From Epithemia pelagica (taxonomy: Eukaryota; Bacillariophyta; Bacillariophyceae; Surirellales; Surirellaceae): a stretch of DNA of 64,000 bases. The DNA lies in contig OX337239.1 in assembly GCA_946965045.2 (NCBI GenBank), positions 2,108,001 through 2,172,000 of the forward strand. Reading direction: 5' to 3'. Made by a program: the position numbers and the translations under genes. Positions 22,023-32,717 of the stretch are shown here, piece after piece. Below the pieces are notes generated by a model. That model made no database searches, had not been told where the DNA came from, and worked only from the letters and a program-made list of their open reading frames with translations. Within the stretch, counting starts at the first letter, position 1. Each line of letters begins with the position of its first letter.

Positions 22023-22229
22023 TACACCAATGCTGGGCATCACATTCTTATTCTTGGCTGTCCTGTTCATAACTGCCCATTGGTTGTGTTTCTTGATGTT
22101 GGGAGGTGATATTGTCATGGCAGAACCGTGACCATATGGTACCTTCTCATCCCAGAAAGGTTATGTTAAAAATCCTCTGATTTTGCGGATTAATGATAAC
22201 CTTGTTTCTTGTTCGTGTTTCTTCTTGCT

Positions 22230-22510
22230 CGTAAAAGGACTTCGAGCTTGTGCTTCATATATTTGTCGTCATAGGACCTTGAGCTATAACTTGCTCATCA
22301 AAGGACCTTGATCTATAACATGCTCATCAACAGGCCTTGAGCTACAAACCTTGAGCCATGACTTGCTCGTGGTGACGTTCAGTCAACCACAGACTTTGAG
22401 CTGTAACTTGCTCGTCAACAAATTTAATGTCATCAAAAGGCCTTGAGCTGTAACATGCTCATCAAAGGACCTTGATCCATAACATGCTCATCGACAGACC
22501 TTGAGCTCCT
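22230..22510. repeat. Degenerate ~30-bp minisatellite
   Basis: About eight imperfect units alternate ggaccttgagct or ggaccttgatct with ataacttgctcatc or ataacatgctcatc, with spacing of roughly 28-40 bp. Confidence 0.7.
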
Positions 22511-22544
22511 GTATCATATCGTATGACGAGGCAACTTGTTGTGG

Positions 22545-22672
22545 CACCACATACGAGGCAGCATTGTCGGCATGCCTCATATTCTGAGGTCAACAGCCTG
22601 TGGTGAACAACCACATACGAGGCAGCATTGTCGGCATGCCTCATATTCTGAGGTCAATAGCCTGTGGTGATA
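22545..22672. repeat. 64-bp tandem duplication
   Basis: Two almost perfect 64-bp units contain atacgaggcagcattgtcgg and end in agcctgtggtga; the anchors are at 22551 and 22615. Confidence 0.8.
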
Positions 22673-22699
22673 TGGCTTGCAAAACAGCGTGGCTAGCAC

Positions 22700-22860
22700 A
22701 CTAATTGTTATTATGCTTGAGTTGCATCATAGCCTTCCCCGGCATTATGCTTGAGTTGCGTCATAGCGTTCCCCCTGCCAGCCGTATCGGCATGATTCTT
22801 GAGTTGCGTGGTGCGTAACTGCATTGCTAGCACGCTAAATTCATTCCCCCTGCAAGTCAT
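22700..22860. repeat. ~40-bp degenerate repeats ending in ttcccc
   Basis: Three units share attatgcttgagttgc or gattcttgagttgcg and a cgttccccctgc-type end. The same ttccccc word occurs at 20887. Confidence 0.5.
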
Positions 22861-24151
22861 ATCAATGCAGGACCTGGAAACGCACTTATAACCTCAATGC
22901 CAAGAATTGGCATTGCCCATAGGGCTTACGTGGCCAATTTGTACATAGGTACGATACGGGGCACATCTTGACAATGGTGCACGAACTGTAGTTGTGCTTC
23001 CATCCTTTCTTTTTGCTGTTCAGGCTAACTGGCGTTTAAAAGCTGCAGCAATTCAACAATTCCTCTCGCTTGAACGAGTCATGCATACAATAGGACCAGG
23101 CTCATGCCCTTCCTGACGTGGGTGACAAAGTGACCGACGTCTTCCTCTGTTTTATTTGCCAGGGCGAGGCCCATCTAGGCATTCCAAATCCCATTCACTA
23201 ACTGGTTCAACCAGACTGTCGATCGTGGCTTTAGCAAAAGGAAGGAAAGCACCATCATGCACAAGATATGGATGCATTTAAGCCATCTGCTTCCCGTACG
23301 TGGGTTGAATTAGGACCAATGCCCATACGTACGAAACTGACCATTGTTCATCCGGATGGTGGTTAGTAGGCCAGCATCCAGCACGGCGCTTTTTGTTTTG
23401 CATTTTCAAATACTGGTGAGGCCATCTCGCAAATGTGTCACTTGCGTTGACATCGTTCTTGTCCTCGGGTGGAATGCAGGAGTGAATCAACTTTCAATTT
23501 TCTCCACAGCTCTTCCACAGCATTTCAGGTGAGGTCCTGGTTGTATTCCTCGTATGGGATACCAATGCTCAACAAAGTCATCTTTACAACTGACAGCCTT
23601 CAAAATATCCACGTTGTGACAGCCGCCGCATTTATGGCATTGGATTGGACACCCCATTTATATTCTCTGTATTGGACTTTTTGAGCTCAGGCCTAACCGC
23701 AATTCTCACAATGCGGTCCCAAACTGAAGAATTGGTATGGCTCATTGTCCGGGTTCGTACTTGATCCAAGAACTGAAGAACCCTTTCGGAAGTGCCTTCT
23801 GTGGTCAATCCGCCTTGTTGAGAGTGTCAACTGGCAAAGTTCCAGCATGGCACGAGGCCTTGACTGAGATATTCGAGCGCCACTGGACATGAAATATCCG
23901 ATTGCTCGAATTTGTTTGATCTTGCTGCTATTCGAGCATGCATTCATCTCTTCCGTTCTTATTCTGGGTCGTTTATGACTCGTTATATGCTGACGAGCCT
24001 GTAATTTTCCTTCTGCAGAGGTTGCGATGTTTCTCCTTCCCGATGACTGATTATCACCCATCTCACGCGCCGATGATTACACGATGTCATACAACTCTTA
24101 GGAAATCAACAGTGATGCTCTGCATGGTGAATGGCTTTGGGTCTGATAAAC

Positions 24152-24399
24152 CGAAAGATTTCTACAGTAGCAACAATCCATCGTAGGGCACGCATGGGTG
24201 CAAGGGATAACTTCGGGTTTCTACAAGAGATTATGCTACCTCCCACACATTGGAGGGTCGCCAGTTTAGAGGTCCACATCGCCATTTTGGGGCGACGTGG
24301 GCGATTCGTTCATAGATGGGCGATCGGGTCACGGGTTACTGTGAACCTTAACATAGCTCAGTCCCGCATGACATAGTGACACTGCGAAACTTATTCGGT
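24152..24399 (+). repeat. 248-bp direct repeat, right copy
   Basis: This appears identical to 18667-18914. It is followed by about 280 bp of plain intergenic sequence before the 3' end of the MATE gene. Confidence 0.9.
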
Positions 24400-24681
24400 G
24401 TTACTATGGTTTATGTGACTGTGTCTTCCTCTAGCTCTTCGCGAACTCCTAACTCCATCACTAAAAGGAACTACTGCGATGATCTCCATGTGTTCCATGG
24501 CAAAACTGAAGCGTCCTTCTATATTATATTCATAAAAATTATATGCCAATGACCATCTTTGTTCAAACCATCATCACCATGAAGCAACAGCCTAGCTCAA
24601 GAGACAATCCTCGTTCGCATAATCCCCATTTAACGTGAGCATTCTGAACTCTGAACATACATCGGTTAGTCGGTAGATCAT

Positions 24682-27600
24682 TTACCCAAATCCAGTGCTG
24701 CTATCACTCGAACTACTACTTTCTTCCTCGTCGTCGTCGTAGTCCTCCTCATCTTCTTCGTCTTCCTCGTCATTTGCGTCATTGGATTCCCCTTTGGCAT
24801 GATTGCCTCGATGCATGTAACCATCTGCCAACAAAGCTTCTTCTTCGTCATCCTCATCGTCGTCCTCGCCCAGCATGGCATCTTCCTTGGCCATTTGAGC
24901 ATACATGTTCCAATCGCTTTGAAACAACCGCCAGGTCAAGAGTATGGTTGATGTCATGTATCCTATGGCCAAGGCTGACCCAACCGCTCGCAAATCGTAT
25001 TCGGCGCCAAAAATAAATCCCGCCGCCAAGGGCATGGTGAGCAACCATCGACACAATAAAATGGACGAAGAGGCCACACCAAACCGGCCTTGCGATCCCA
25101 GCAAACTCCAATACACTTGTGCCATTGACATGGTTATGTTGGCCAAACCAGTCACGCCCACCAAATCATTAAACAAATTTTGCAAGGTAGAATCTTCCGT
25201 CAAGGCGACGGACAAGTTAAGACCCAACAATAAAAAGACCGACGTCACCAACAAGGACAAGACCATCCCCAACAAGACCGATTTGTGCGCCAACTGTCGG
25301 GCCAAATCTGGAACATTTTCAGACAAGACCAAGGACACTCGAACAGCCGCAGCTTCGCCGAGCCCCTCCGTCGAAGCTTCAAAGATTTCCCACACAATAC
25401 CCATGAGGGCCCAGGCAGCTACTTCGGCACCACCCAAATGACGAATAAAGAGCAACAAAATCTCCCACTCTCGTAACTCAATCAACGATCCAAGGAGTAA
25501 GGGCATGGTTGTGCCCACAAACGCCCAGGCCGCTTGTCGGTCTGACAAAGCCAAAGTTCCCAACAAGCCCTTGCGATAGGGTTGTACAAGGCCCTTGAAA
25601 ACGACAATGCCCACTTTGGTTGCAATTTTGATTATTCCAACCACGACCTGTAACCAGGCAATCCAATTCAGAGATGGATTTTCCGCCATACTGGCCGTCA
25701 AGGCAATGGCAGCAATCGTCACCGCAGCCGCGATGAGATCAACGTTCAATTCAAATTGTGCCTGACCAGTCATGTGAAACACCAACATGAAGGTACGAGA
25801 AGCCGCCTGAAGGGCATAATCCACCACAATAATGCGAGTGTACTCGGCCGCCAACTGTCCCACTTGATCATTGCCAGGTACCAGCCACGTCACAACATCT
25901 TCCATTACGAACGCCCACGCTACCAAAACGGGGATGGCCAAGGCCAATTGGACTAAAATGGCCATTTGAACGTGTCGTCCCGCCATGAAAAAGCCGGCAT
26001 CACCACCCATGGACAGTGCCTGATGCAAGAGCGACGATTCGGCATCGGTAATGGCTCCTGACAATTCTTCCGTAGTGATACGAACAAACAAAATCACCAA
26101 CACAAAGGCCACCATAGAGTCGGTATCGATAAAGTGCGAAATAATTGCCACCATTCCCAATCGAAAACACGGTTCGGCAATGGCACCCAAGGTGGATGGT
26201 GCCGCCAAGAAGAGTATGCGACGGACTTCGTCATCCGGTTCCGCCAGTTCCAGCAAATTGGAACAACAGGATGGGGGAGGCTCAATTTCATCCTTATAAT
26301 TGTCGTCGTTCGAATCCGAGTTGAAATCGTCGACATCATAGGGGGCACCATCATACGTGGGTGATGGAAGTGAAATGCCTGGATCAAATGCATCGGCTGC
26401 ATCATCTGGTGACACGACATCGGGTGAAAGCGTTGGCATACGTGACCGGCCACTACTTGTACGACTAATCACGGACGATGGACCCTTGGCTGTACCTCGC
26501 ATCATGGACAATCGCCGAAAATTTGGCATGCTGGTTCCCGAAGTCACTAACTTGGTGGGATTACGAGAAGGCATTGCTTTCGTGGTGGCCGTCCCTTGTT
26601 GCTGTTGCAAGGCTTGTTGTTGCTGTCGTTGTTGTTGTGCTGCCGATTTTTGAACGTACCGTTGTCGGTAAAATTCGGCTTCTCCCTGAACCGTTTCTTG
26701 TTCCAGGACATGACTTGCCACTTCACTCAGGGATGCCCCGCCTCCTCCCCTACGATGTTGCGACAAGGACGACACACCCGAGAGTCCAGTCCGTCGAGAG
26801 TGGTTGCTACTATGACGACTGTTTCCATCGCCATTCTGGGAGGATTCATGCAATAGTTCTTGGACATGATGTCGCTCTTGCTGAACCAATCGTTGTACAC
26901 TTCGTCCACTAAAATGCCCATGTCGAAATCTCATGGTAGCACTTGACATTAAATCCCATGATCGTAGTGGACGTTGTAGGTATTGCGGATTGGAAGCTTC
27001 TGCTGCTGTCAAATCCGGATGCAACCCGGCATCTTGTGAATATTCTCCCTGTGTGTAATGCTGTGGTTGATGCGGTTGCGGCCAATGCTGTTCCTGCTGG
27101 AATTGTTCCGTGGAAGTAAGGTTTTGTCTGTTGCTCGCTGGTAAAGCCTTCATTGAGCCATGTGTCTTGTTGAGGGCCATATTCTTGTTGTTGTTGACCT
27201 GTTGAGGGTGGTGGAAGGAAGAACGAATAGCCCCGTTTGGAAGAGATCGTGGTTTCATATCCACAGAGGAGAACGATGTTGTCGCTATTCCATCATCCTC
27301 CGTCGTGGTGCTTGTTATTGGTTCTGAAGGAGGATGGAGTGCCGCGGAAGTTGCACTACTCGTAGCATCAGCTCTGGAAAGAGATGGGAGCTCCACTTCC
27401 CCACCACTGTGGAGTTTGGTTGGAGCATTCAACCTTGTGCTTGTATTATTGGAACCATCTGGTTGTACAATGGTTTGCGAAGGTGGATTTCGTGGCTGCA
27501 GTACTGGTGGAAATCCCTCCGTCTCATCTTTCGTTGTTGGCTTCCTTTCGTCGTCGTCATCGTCATCCTGAGTGCCTGGCGCCGGTGGTTCCATTACCAC

Positions 27601-28332
27601 AGCACCCTGTGTGGTGGCTGTCGTCCAAGTTCGGCCATCTCCACCTGTGCCACCTGTGGTATCGGAACGTGATGACGAGCACAAGGAGGAGGAGGACTTT
27701 TTTTGGGACATTGTGGTTCTGGTCGATGTTGTTGGTGTCGTAGTAGTAGTTGCATTGGGATGACTACTACTGGGAGTTGGATGCAGGTGATGCAAGGTTG
27801 GAGGAGAGCTGCAGATCTCATGATCTTGTAGTGGTTGTTGCTCTTGAAGACCCACCGCAGAAGACGAATTTCTCGAAAATGACTTATTATTCGTAGGTGA
27901 GGATATAGCAGGCATATCCATTCCTTGTGGCTTCAGCAGAGTCGTACTGGCTTCTTCCCTGGTACCTGGTTCCTCTTGTTCGATATTTGTGGATTGTGCA
28001 GGATGATTGGTGGTAGAGGTCGTATTGTTTGTGTTTGTCAATGGATTGCCTGTGGTTTTGTTGGTTTTCTTGTTGTGTGTCAAGAGCGTCAACACAAAGA
28101 CCAAGGAAACCACCACATAGGCTACACTCACCACCAGCAAGGCGATAGGAGTTTCTACCGTATCTTCCATGTAGAAGGGGAATCCCAACCATCGATGAGC
28201 CAAACTACCGCTTCTGTTGCTCGCAGTAGAAACATGGGCCTCATAATATTCAGTATCATCCTGGTCCTCTGCCGTGTGAACAGCCAAAGAGGACCAATGC
28301 GAGGACAACGACCACCAGGATTCGCCCTTCAT
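24682..28332 (-). CDS. MATE-family transporter with long disordered N-terminus
   Basis: 1216 residues. An initial hydrophobic helix lies near residues 62-85 (ALLVVSVAYVVVSLVFVL). About 580 residues of low-complexity Ser/Thr/Gln/Pro-rich sequence follow. The core runs from about residue 690 (ELAEPDDEVRRILFLAAPSTL) to about 1145 with some 12 hydrophobic helices in the order usual for MATE (multidrug and toxic compound extrusion) exporters. It ends in an acidic Asp/Glu tail and a Ser run. MATE proteins are H+ or Na+ driven antiporters of organic cations and metabolites. The core length fits the family. The N-terminal extension, with a predicted extra membrane segment, is not a normal MATE feature and may be regulatory. 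A single exon; the stop is TAA. Confidence 0.8.
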   Translation of the reverse strand: MKGESWWSLSSHWSSLAVHTAEDQDDTEYYEAHVSTASNRSGSLAHRWLGFPFYMEDTVETPIALLVVSVAYVVVSLVFVLTLLTHNKKTNKTTGNPLTNTNNTTSTTNHPAQSTNIEQEEPGTREEASTTLLKPQGMDMPAISSPTNNKSFSRNSSSAVGLQEQQPLQDHEICSSPPTLHHLHPTPSSSHPNATTTTTPTTSTRTTMSQKKSSSSLCSSSRSDTTGGTGGDGRTWTTATTQGAVVMEPPAPGTQDDDDDDERKPTTKDETEGFPPVLQPRNPPSQTIVQPDGSNNTSTRLNAPTKLHSGGEVELPSLSRADATSSATSAALHPPSEPITSTTTEDDGIATTSFSSVDMKPRSLPNGAIRSSFHHPQQVNNNKNMALNKTHGSMKALPASNRQNLTSTEQFQQEQHWPQPHQPQHYTQGEYSQDAGLHPDLTAAEASNPQYLQRPLRSWDLMSSATMRFRHGHFSGRSVQRLVQQERHHVQELLHESSQNGDGNSRHSSNHSRRTGLSGVSSLSQHRRGGGGASLSEVASHVLEQETVQGEAEFYRQRYVQKSAAQQQRQQQQALQQQQGTATTKAMPSRNPTKLVTSGTSMPNFRRLSMMRGTAKGPSSVISRTSSGRSRMPTLSPDVVSPDDAADAFDPGISLPSPTYDGAPYDVDDFNSDSNDDNYKDEIEPPPSCCSNLLELAEPDDEVRRILFLAAPSTLGAIAEPCFRLGMVAIISHFIDTDSMVAFVLVILFVRITTEELSGAITDAESSLLHQALSMGGDAGFFMAGRHVQMAILVQLALAIPVLVAWAFVMEDVVTWLVPGNDQVGQLAAEYTRIIVVDYALQAASRTFMLVFHMTGQAQFELNVDLIAAAVTIAAIALTASMAENPSLNWIAWLQVVVGIIKIATKVGIVVFKGLVQPYRKGLLGTLALSDRQAAWAFVGTTMPLLLGSLIELREWEILLLFIRHLGGAEVAAWALMGIVWEIFEASTEGLGEAAAVRVSLVLSENVPDLARQLAHKSVLLGMVLSLLVTSVFLLLGLNLSVALTEDSTLQNLFNDLVGVTGLANITMSMAQVYWSLLGSQGRFGVASSSILLCRWLLTMPLAAGFIFGAEYDLRAVGSALAIGYMTSTILLTWRLFQSDWNMYAQMAKEDAMLGEDDDEDDEEEALLADGYMHRGNHAKGESNDANDEEDEEDEEDYDDDEEESSSSSDSSTGFG

Positions 28333-29383
28333 TTTCTCACAGGGTTGAGCAGTTGTGAATGTTCTTTTGTGCGTTGGTGTATGCTAGCGTGAATCTTGTG
28401 TTCGGAATCATCCACCACTTAAACCTTCTTTCAAAAAACCACCAAACGGCGAGAAAAACGCTCGTCACTGCCGTGATGGTTGTGCCCTCTGATACTTTAT
28501 TGTTCCGAAACAAATCAAGTGAGAAAGCAAAGAGCCTGAGTCGCTCCACCAACGCTTCTTTCTATCTTGAATCAAGCTAGTCGTCACACAACAACATAAT
28601 CGGTGCATTAAAATGAAAGAGGCCAAATCATACAAGATTGCTTGTGGCGCTGCCACTGCGACCTGCGACATGAACATGAAAAGGTCTCGCGTCCCTGCGA
28701 AGTGAAACCATGGAAGACGCGAAAAATTGTCGTGCAAATCACAGCAGTTTGTCTAGGTGAACTGGGAAACCACCCCATCCGGAACGACCAAGAAGCAAGA
28801 ACACCATTCGAAAATAGTGTAGATCGTAACAGTGGATATCTATCTTACCTATACTCTAGCTTTCCCGGAACGACCTAGAAGCAAGAACACCATTCAATAA
28901 TAGTGTAGATCGTAACAGTGGATATCTATCTTACCTATACTCTAGCTGTCGAAAGCAATAGATCGTCAAATCTCTACCTAGAGCTACGAGAGGAAGAGCA
29001 ACAAGGGAAAACGATCTTCTATCGGTTGCAAAGGCGACCTCTGTCCCGAGAAATCTGGGCGTATTCCGAATGTTGTCTTGGAAGTGAAGAGCTTGTGGTA
29101 TCTGCGGCATCAAGTATCAAAAACTCAGATCGAGGCATCACAAGGCTGCACTGCAAAGGCGTGCAAGTCACAGACCATGGTTGGTTGTGCATAGAACCGT
29201 TTCCATCAAATATGTACAAGTACAGGTCACGTGGACCTCCAATCATGCGCCACACTTATTTCAGTGTTCCTCGAAACATGCTTGTTCGATAATCCACTGC
29301 CTCCTTTGACCTCTCCAATCAGTCGTCTTGGTCCACACGTTTCGACTCAACGTGGACAGGAAGGTTGGCAAATCAAATACTAC
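28333..29383. other. Intergenic region
   Basis: This is the promoter side of the MATE gene and the 3' side of the GPCR gene. The short frames (28918-29292 and others) have no domain. The only structure is the 86-bp duplication at 28779-28950. Confidence 0.4.
28779..28950. repeat. 86-bp tandem duplication
   Basis: Two head-to-tail units start with ccggaacgacc at 28779 and 28865 and differ at only a few positions, ending in ttacctatactctagct. Confidence 0.85.
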
Positions 29384-32300
29384 TCACACTGAGCTTTCGG
29401 ATGGAGAGCTGGCCTCAGATTCCGAGGGAGTGCTGGACTCAGAAGGAATGGTACAGCTGGGATCTTCTTCGTCCCCTTCATCCATTGTTGTGTCTAGTTG
29501 CTCTTCTTCTTTCTTCGGCGCGTCTTCCTTGAGCACCGCTAATGGTTGCGGTTGCTTTTCTTCTGTTGCCTTTTCGTGTCGTGGGAGCACAGATTCTTCG
29601 GAGGGTTCCTCCTCGCCTTCGTCGCCTTCCACCACACTTGGAAGAAGTTCACTGTCTCGAAAATCACGAGCTATAGAAATGCCCTCGACTGCACTTGGAA
29701 GATCGCTGTCACGTGAATCTCGGGATACGTAATCGACGCAAAATTCATTCGAACATTCGGAACAGACTAAGCCGCTTACACCACTCATAAAACTCCCTCG
29801 GGCGTCACTCATATAACTGGCTCGGGAAATCGACAAACGATCAGGATGCGTCCCCCGGCCATCGCCCTGTTTCTTGTCGTCTGAAAGGAATTTGGGGAGA
29901 AAGTAAATGCCACAGGTGGCAATGACATCCATACTCACCACCAAACTCACAAGTCGGGCACTCGTCCACACTCCCAGAGAATCCTCCAGAGCAAAGAGCG
30001 CTACTCGACACAACACAAACACAAAATGCGAATAAATCAATGTGGCCAGAATCCGTGACTCATTGTATTCGTCTCGCAGATTGCGTGTTTGAAAGGCAAT
30101 GACTGTGGCAGTCAAAAGCAACACGGCATGCCAAATGACGGACCCCGCCCGCCAACCTCCCGAACTTGAGTCGCAGTAGTATGTGACTTCCACAATCGAA
30201 TCGCCTTCGGACGTCTCCTCGTCCGTCAAGTCGTATTCCGTCGATCGGCGCGGTGGGTCAATCACGGTCTAACAAATCATAAAGACAAAAACCAACGCCA
30301 CAAGGCCAGCGACGGCTTGGAAAAGTTTCTTTCGACTCACAGTAATGCGTTTGAAACGCCGTGAGGCATTAACCAGTCGATTAATGGCCGCAACCTTAAC
30401 AATCAGTGGGACCAACTCGAGTGTGTAGCCAACTGCAAGCAACCACATGGCGGCCACGCATATAGGGTCGGTAGGTGGAGCAACCCACAATACACTGTCG
30501 ATGGAAACCAAAAACAACCCCACCCACAACAGTCCCAAAAATTCTGGCTGCGCGTATCGGACCGCTCGTTTCTTTCGAAGTTTGATGGTCAAACCAATTG
30601 TGGTAAGAACTGCCGTAATGGAAAGGATGCTCATAACCAAGGCTACATGTTGCAGTGGCTCTTCGTACAGGTTCTCATCCTCTTGAATTGTACGGGGATA
30701 GGTCAAGGGAATCATGGATTCCACGAGTTCGAGGTTTTCCACCAACCAGCTGCAGACGGCCTCGCGTGGATCCGATCCAAGTTGATCGCCCCCTGTCTTG
30801 AGCCAAAACTGGAAAATTTCACCAATTTGGAGCTCGGAAACTGTGAATGTTTTTAATACATCATAGGCAGGACTCCAGAGTGCTTCCGGTTGGTTGGGAT
30901 TGTTGGATAGAGGTTGAATGGTGGTGGACAAGACACGGCCCACATTGTGCATTCGATGTCCACACGCGCCCCGTGGATCCCCCACCCGAACTTGCCAATC
31001 CGACGAACAACGGTCCTGGGCTGATACACGATGTTTCACACATTCTTGGGTGGGTAAGGGTAGGGATACCTTTTGAAACTCTGCATCGGTGCCCATAAAC
31101 GTGTGCGACAATGCTTCCGGTGTCCACCATCTCATCATTTCATTGGATTTTGTCTCATTGGCCGCGGCCCAAATCTCGGTCAATTGGGAGTACTTGTAGC
31201 CGTTGGACCCTGGTTCTTTTCCAGTGCTTTTTAAGCCAATGCCCAAATGATAGAGATTCTGTTCGGCCGCCGAAGACCAACCACAGGGATAATCACTAAT
31301 GTGTCCGGTACACGTTTCCGGAAATTCAGTGCAATTGTTGTCGGCGGTTTTGCGGAAATGTCCCTTGTACACGCCTTGAATGTACATGCGATCGTATTCC
31401 GATTTGTCCTTTGGGGGTCGACGGGCAGTTCCATTCACACTGTCGTAATCCTCGTCGAAGCAGCGAGAGGGAGAAACCTCTGAACAATAATCTCGAAAGG
31501 TGATGGGTCGCAAAAAGGCATTCGCCAGTTTCTCTCGATTTTCCTCTCCCTGCAATCCCAAGTACGACAAGAGTGTAGGGTCTCGTTGCGCTGTAAATCG
31601 GGGAATAAACCAACCGGCATCACCCAGCATACCACTGGGGAGAGGAAAAGAATAAGAAACCAAATAACAAAGATAACAACAGATGCAAACAAGCTGACTG
31701 AGAAATGCCCTTCCCGAAAGAGCCACGTATGAATGGATCGAGTCTAAACCGACAGAGCTTACCTCGGAACTGGTTGTTCAATTTCACCTCGGACAAAGCT
31801 ACGATTGACCGCTTCAAATCGACCATGCCACAGTTCTAACATGACATGAGCACAGGCCTAATAATCCTCCTCATCGTCGTCGTCGGACGGAGTGGGAGTC
31901 TCATCACGTGGCGTAATTTGGTGAGTCTTGCTGAGGCCTGTACAATCTCCCTTTCGTTGATACGCCGTTTGAATGGCTTCCCAAGAATAGGCAACCCCAT
32001 ATTGCAAGGGATTACTGGGATCATAGACGTTAATTTTGGCATTGGCCTTTCCGGATTCCAACGTGACGGGGACTCCCAACAGTTCGGACAAAATCATTTG
32101 ATAGAGCCAGCCTTGAAAGACGGTCGACTCCCAACTGCCGGCTGCCATGCGAATTTCTTGGTACGAAATGGTTCTCGGAATGATCGTCGTGGAATGGGAG
32201 GACCCTCCCAAGTTCATGGGATCACAAAAGCCCAACTCGGCCGCTTCGGGTGGATCTTCCGAGTTGCAGACTCGAATCTTGCGCCAATTCTCCTTGCGCT

Positions 32301-32547
32301 GCGCCAAGCAACCTCCTTGAAAAAATGGATTGCTGCAAAGGCCGTTGGATCCACATTGCGAGCCACTCCTCCAAGCACTGCAATCGGCGTCCGTGGAACA
32401 AGACCGAGGCTGCGCCGAGACAAGACAACTACTCAGACCAACCGCAAAGAAGAAAACAACATGGCAAAGTAAGTACGAAGGGGTTCTTCTTCTGGTTCCG
32501 TTCCAGTTTGATCCACTTGCTGGACCGTAGAGCAGACATGCACTCAT
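29384..32547 (-). CDS. Class C (GABA-B-like) GPCR with large ectodomain; two in-frame TAG codons
   Basis: Exon 1 is 32547-31763 and exon 2 is 31634-29384 (128-bp intron, CCGAG|GTAAGC ... CCCCAG|T), together about 1011 codons in one frame. In order it shows: a signal segment (about residues 25-46); a Cys-rich patch (CSTDADC...CGSNGLC); an ectodomain of about 480 residues resembling bacterial solute-binding folds; seven hydrophobic helices from about residue 555; and an acidic Ser/Glu-rich tail. The sixth/seventh helix region has RNLRDEYNESRI, a hallmark of class C receptors. TAG interrupts the frame at codon 230 (31860-31858) and codon 717 (30271-30269). The second lies at the end of the fourth helix, just before the TVIDP motif. 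The sequence on either side stays coding in the same frame, so this is either a young pseudogene, a readthrough case, or spliced around the stops. Confidence 0.7.
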
Positions 32548-32717
32548 TTGCTATAACGAAGCTGTGATTCAACCGTATATTGGTTCTCTCATGGGAGTAC
32601 GACAAACGACGAAACTCTCTACTCTCCTACTTGTTGTTTGTGTTGACGATGATTGACGATCGATCGATGATCGATGTTCGATCTCTACAATGTACACTGT
32701 ACACCTTACCTATTTTT

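Larger units (their letters stand above)
18667..24399. mobile_element. 5.7-kb gene-poor block bounded by 248-bp direct repeats
   Basis: The two bounding repeats look identical, which argues for a recent event. Between them (18915-24151) I find no frame above about 160 codons and no transposase, reverse transcriptase or integrase motif. The interior instead holds several families of small tandem repeats and runs of pyrimidine-rich attccccc words. The layout resembles a large non-coding LTR-like element. However, the repeats lack TG...CA ends and the bases outside them (aatag on the left, gttac on the right) do not form a target duplication. A tandem duplication or a single-crossover insertion of a circular molecule fits equally well. 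Confidence 0.45.

Noticed and set aside
18667-24399. Plain LTR retrotransposon reading of the 248-bp repeats
   Set aside because: No TG...CA ends, no target duplication, no primer site and no coding remnants, so I leave the nature open.
29384-32547. Genome-wide reassignment of TAG to an amino acid
   Set aside because: At least the E2, dioxygenase and acetate-transporter-family genes end in TAG at sensible positions, so TAG is used as a stop here.
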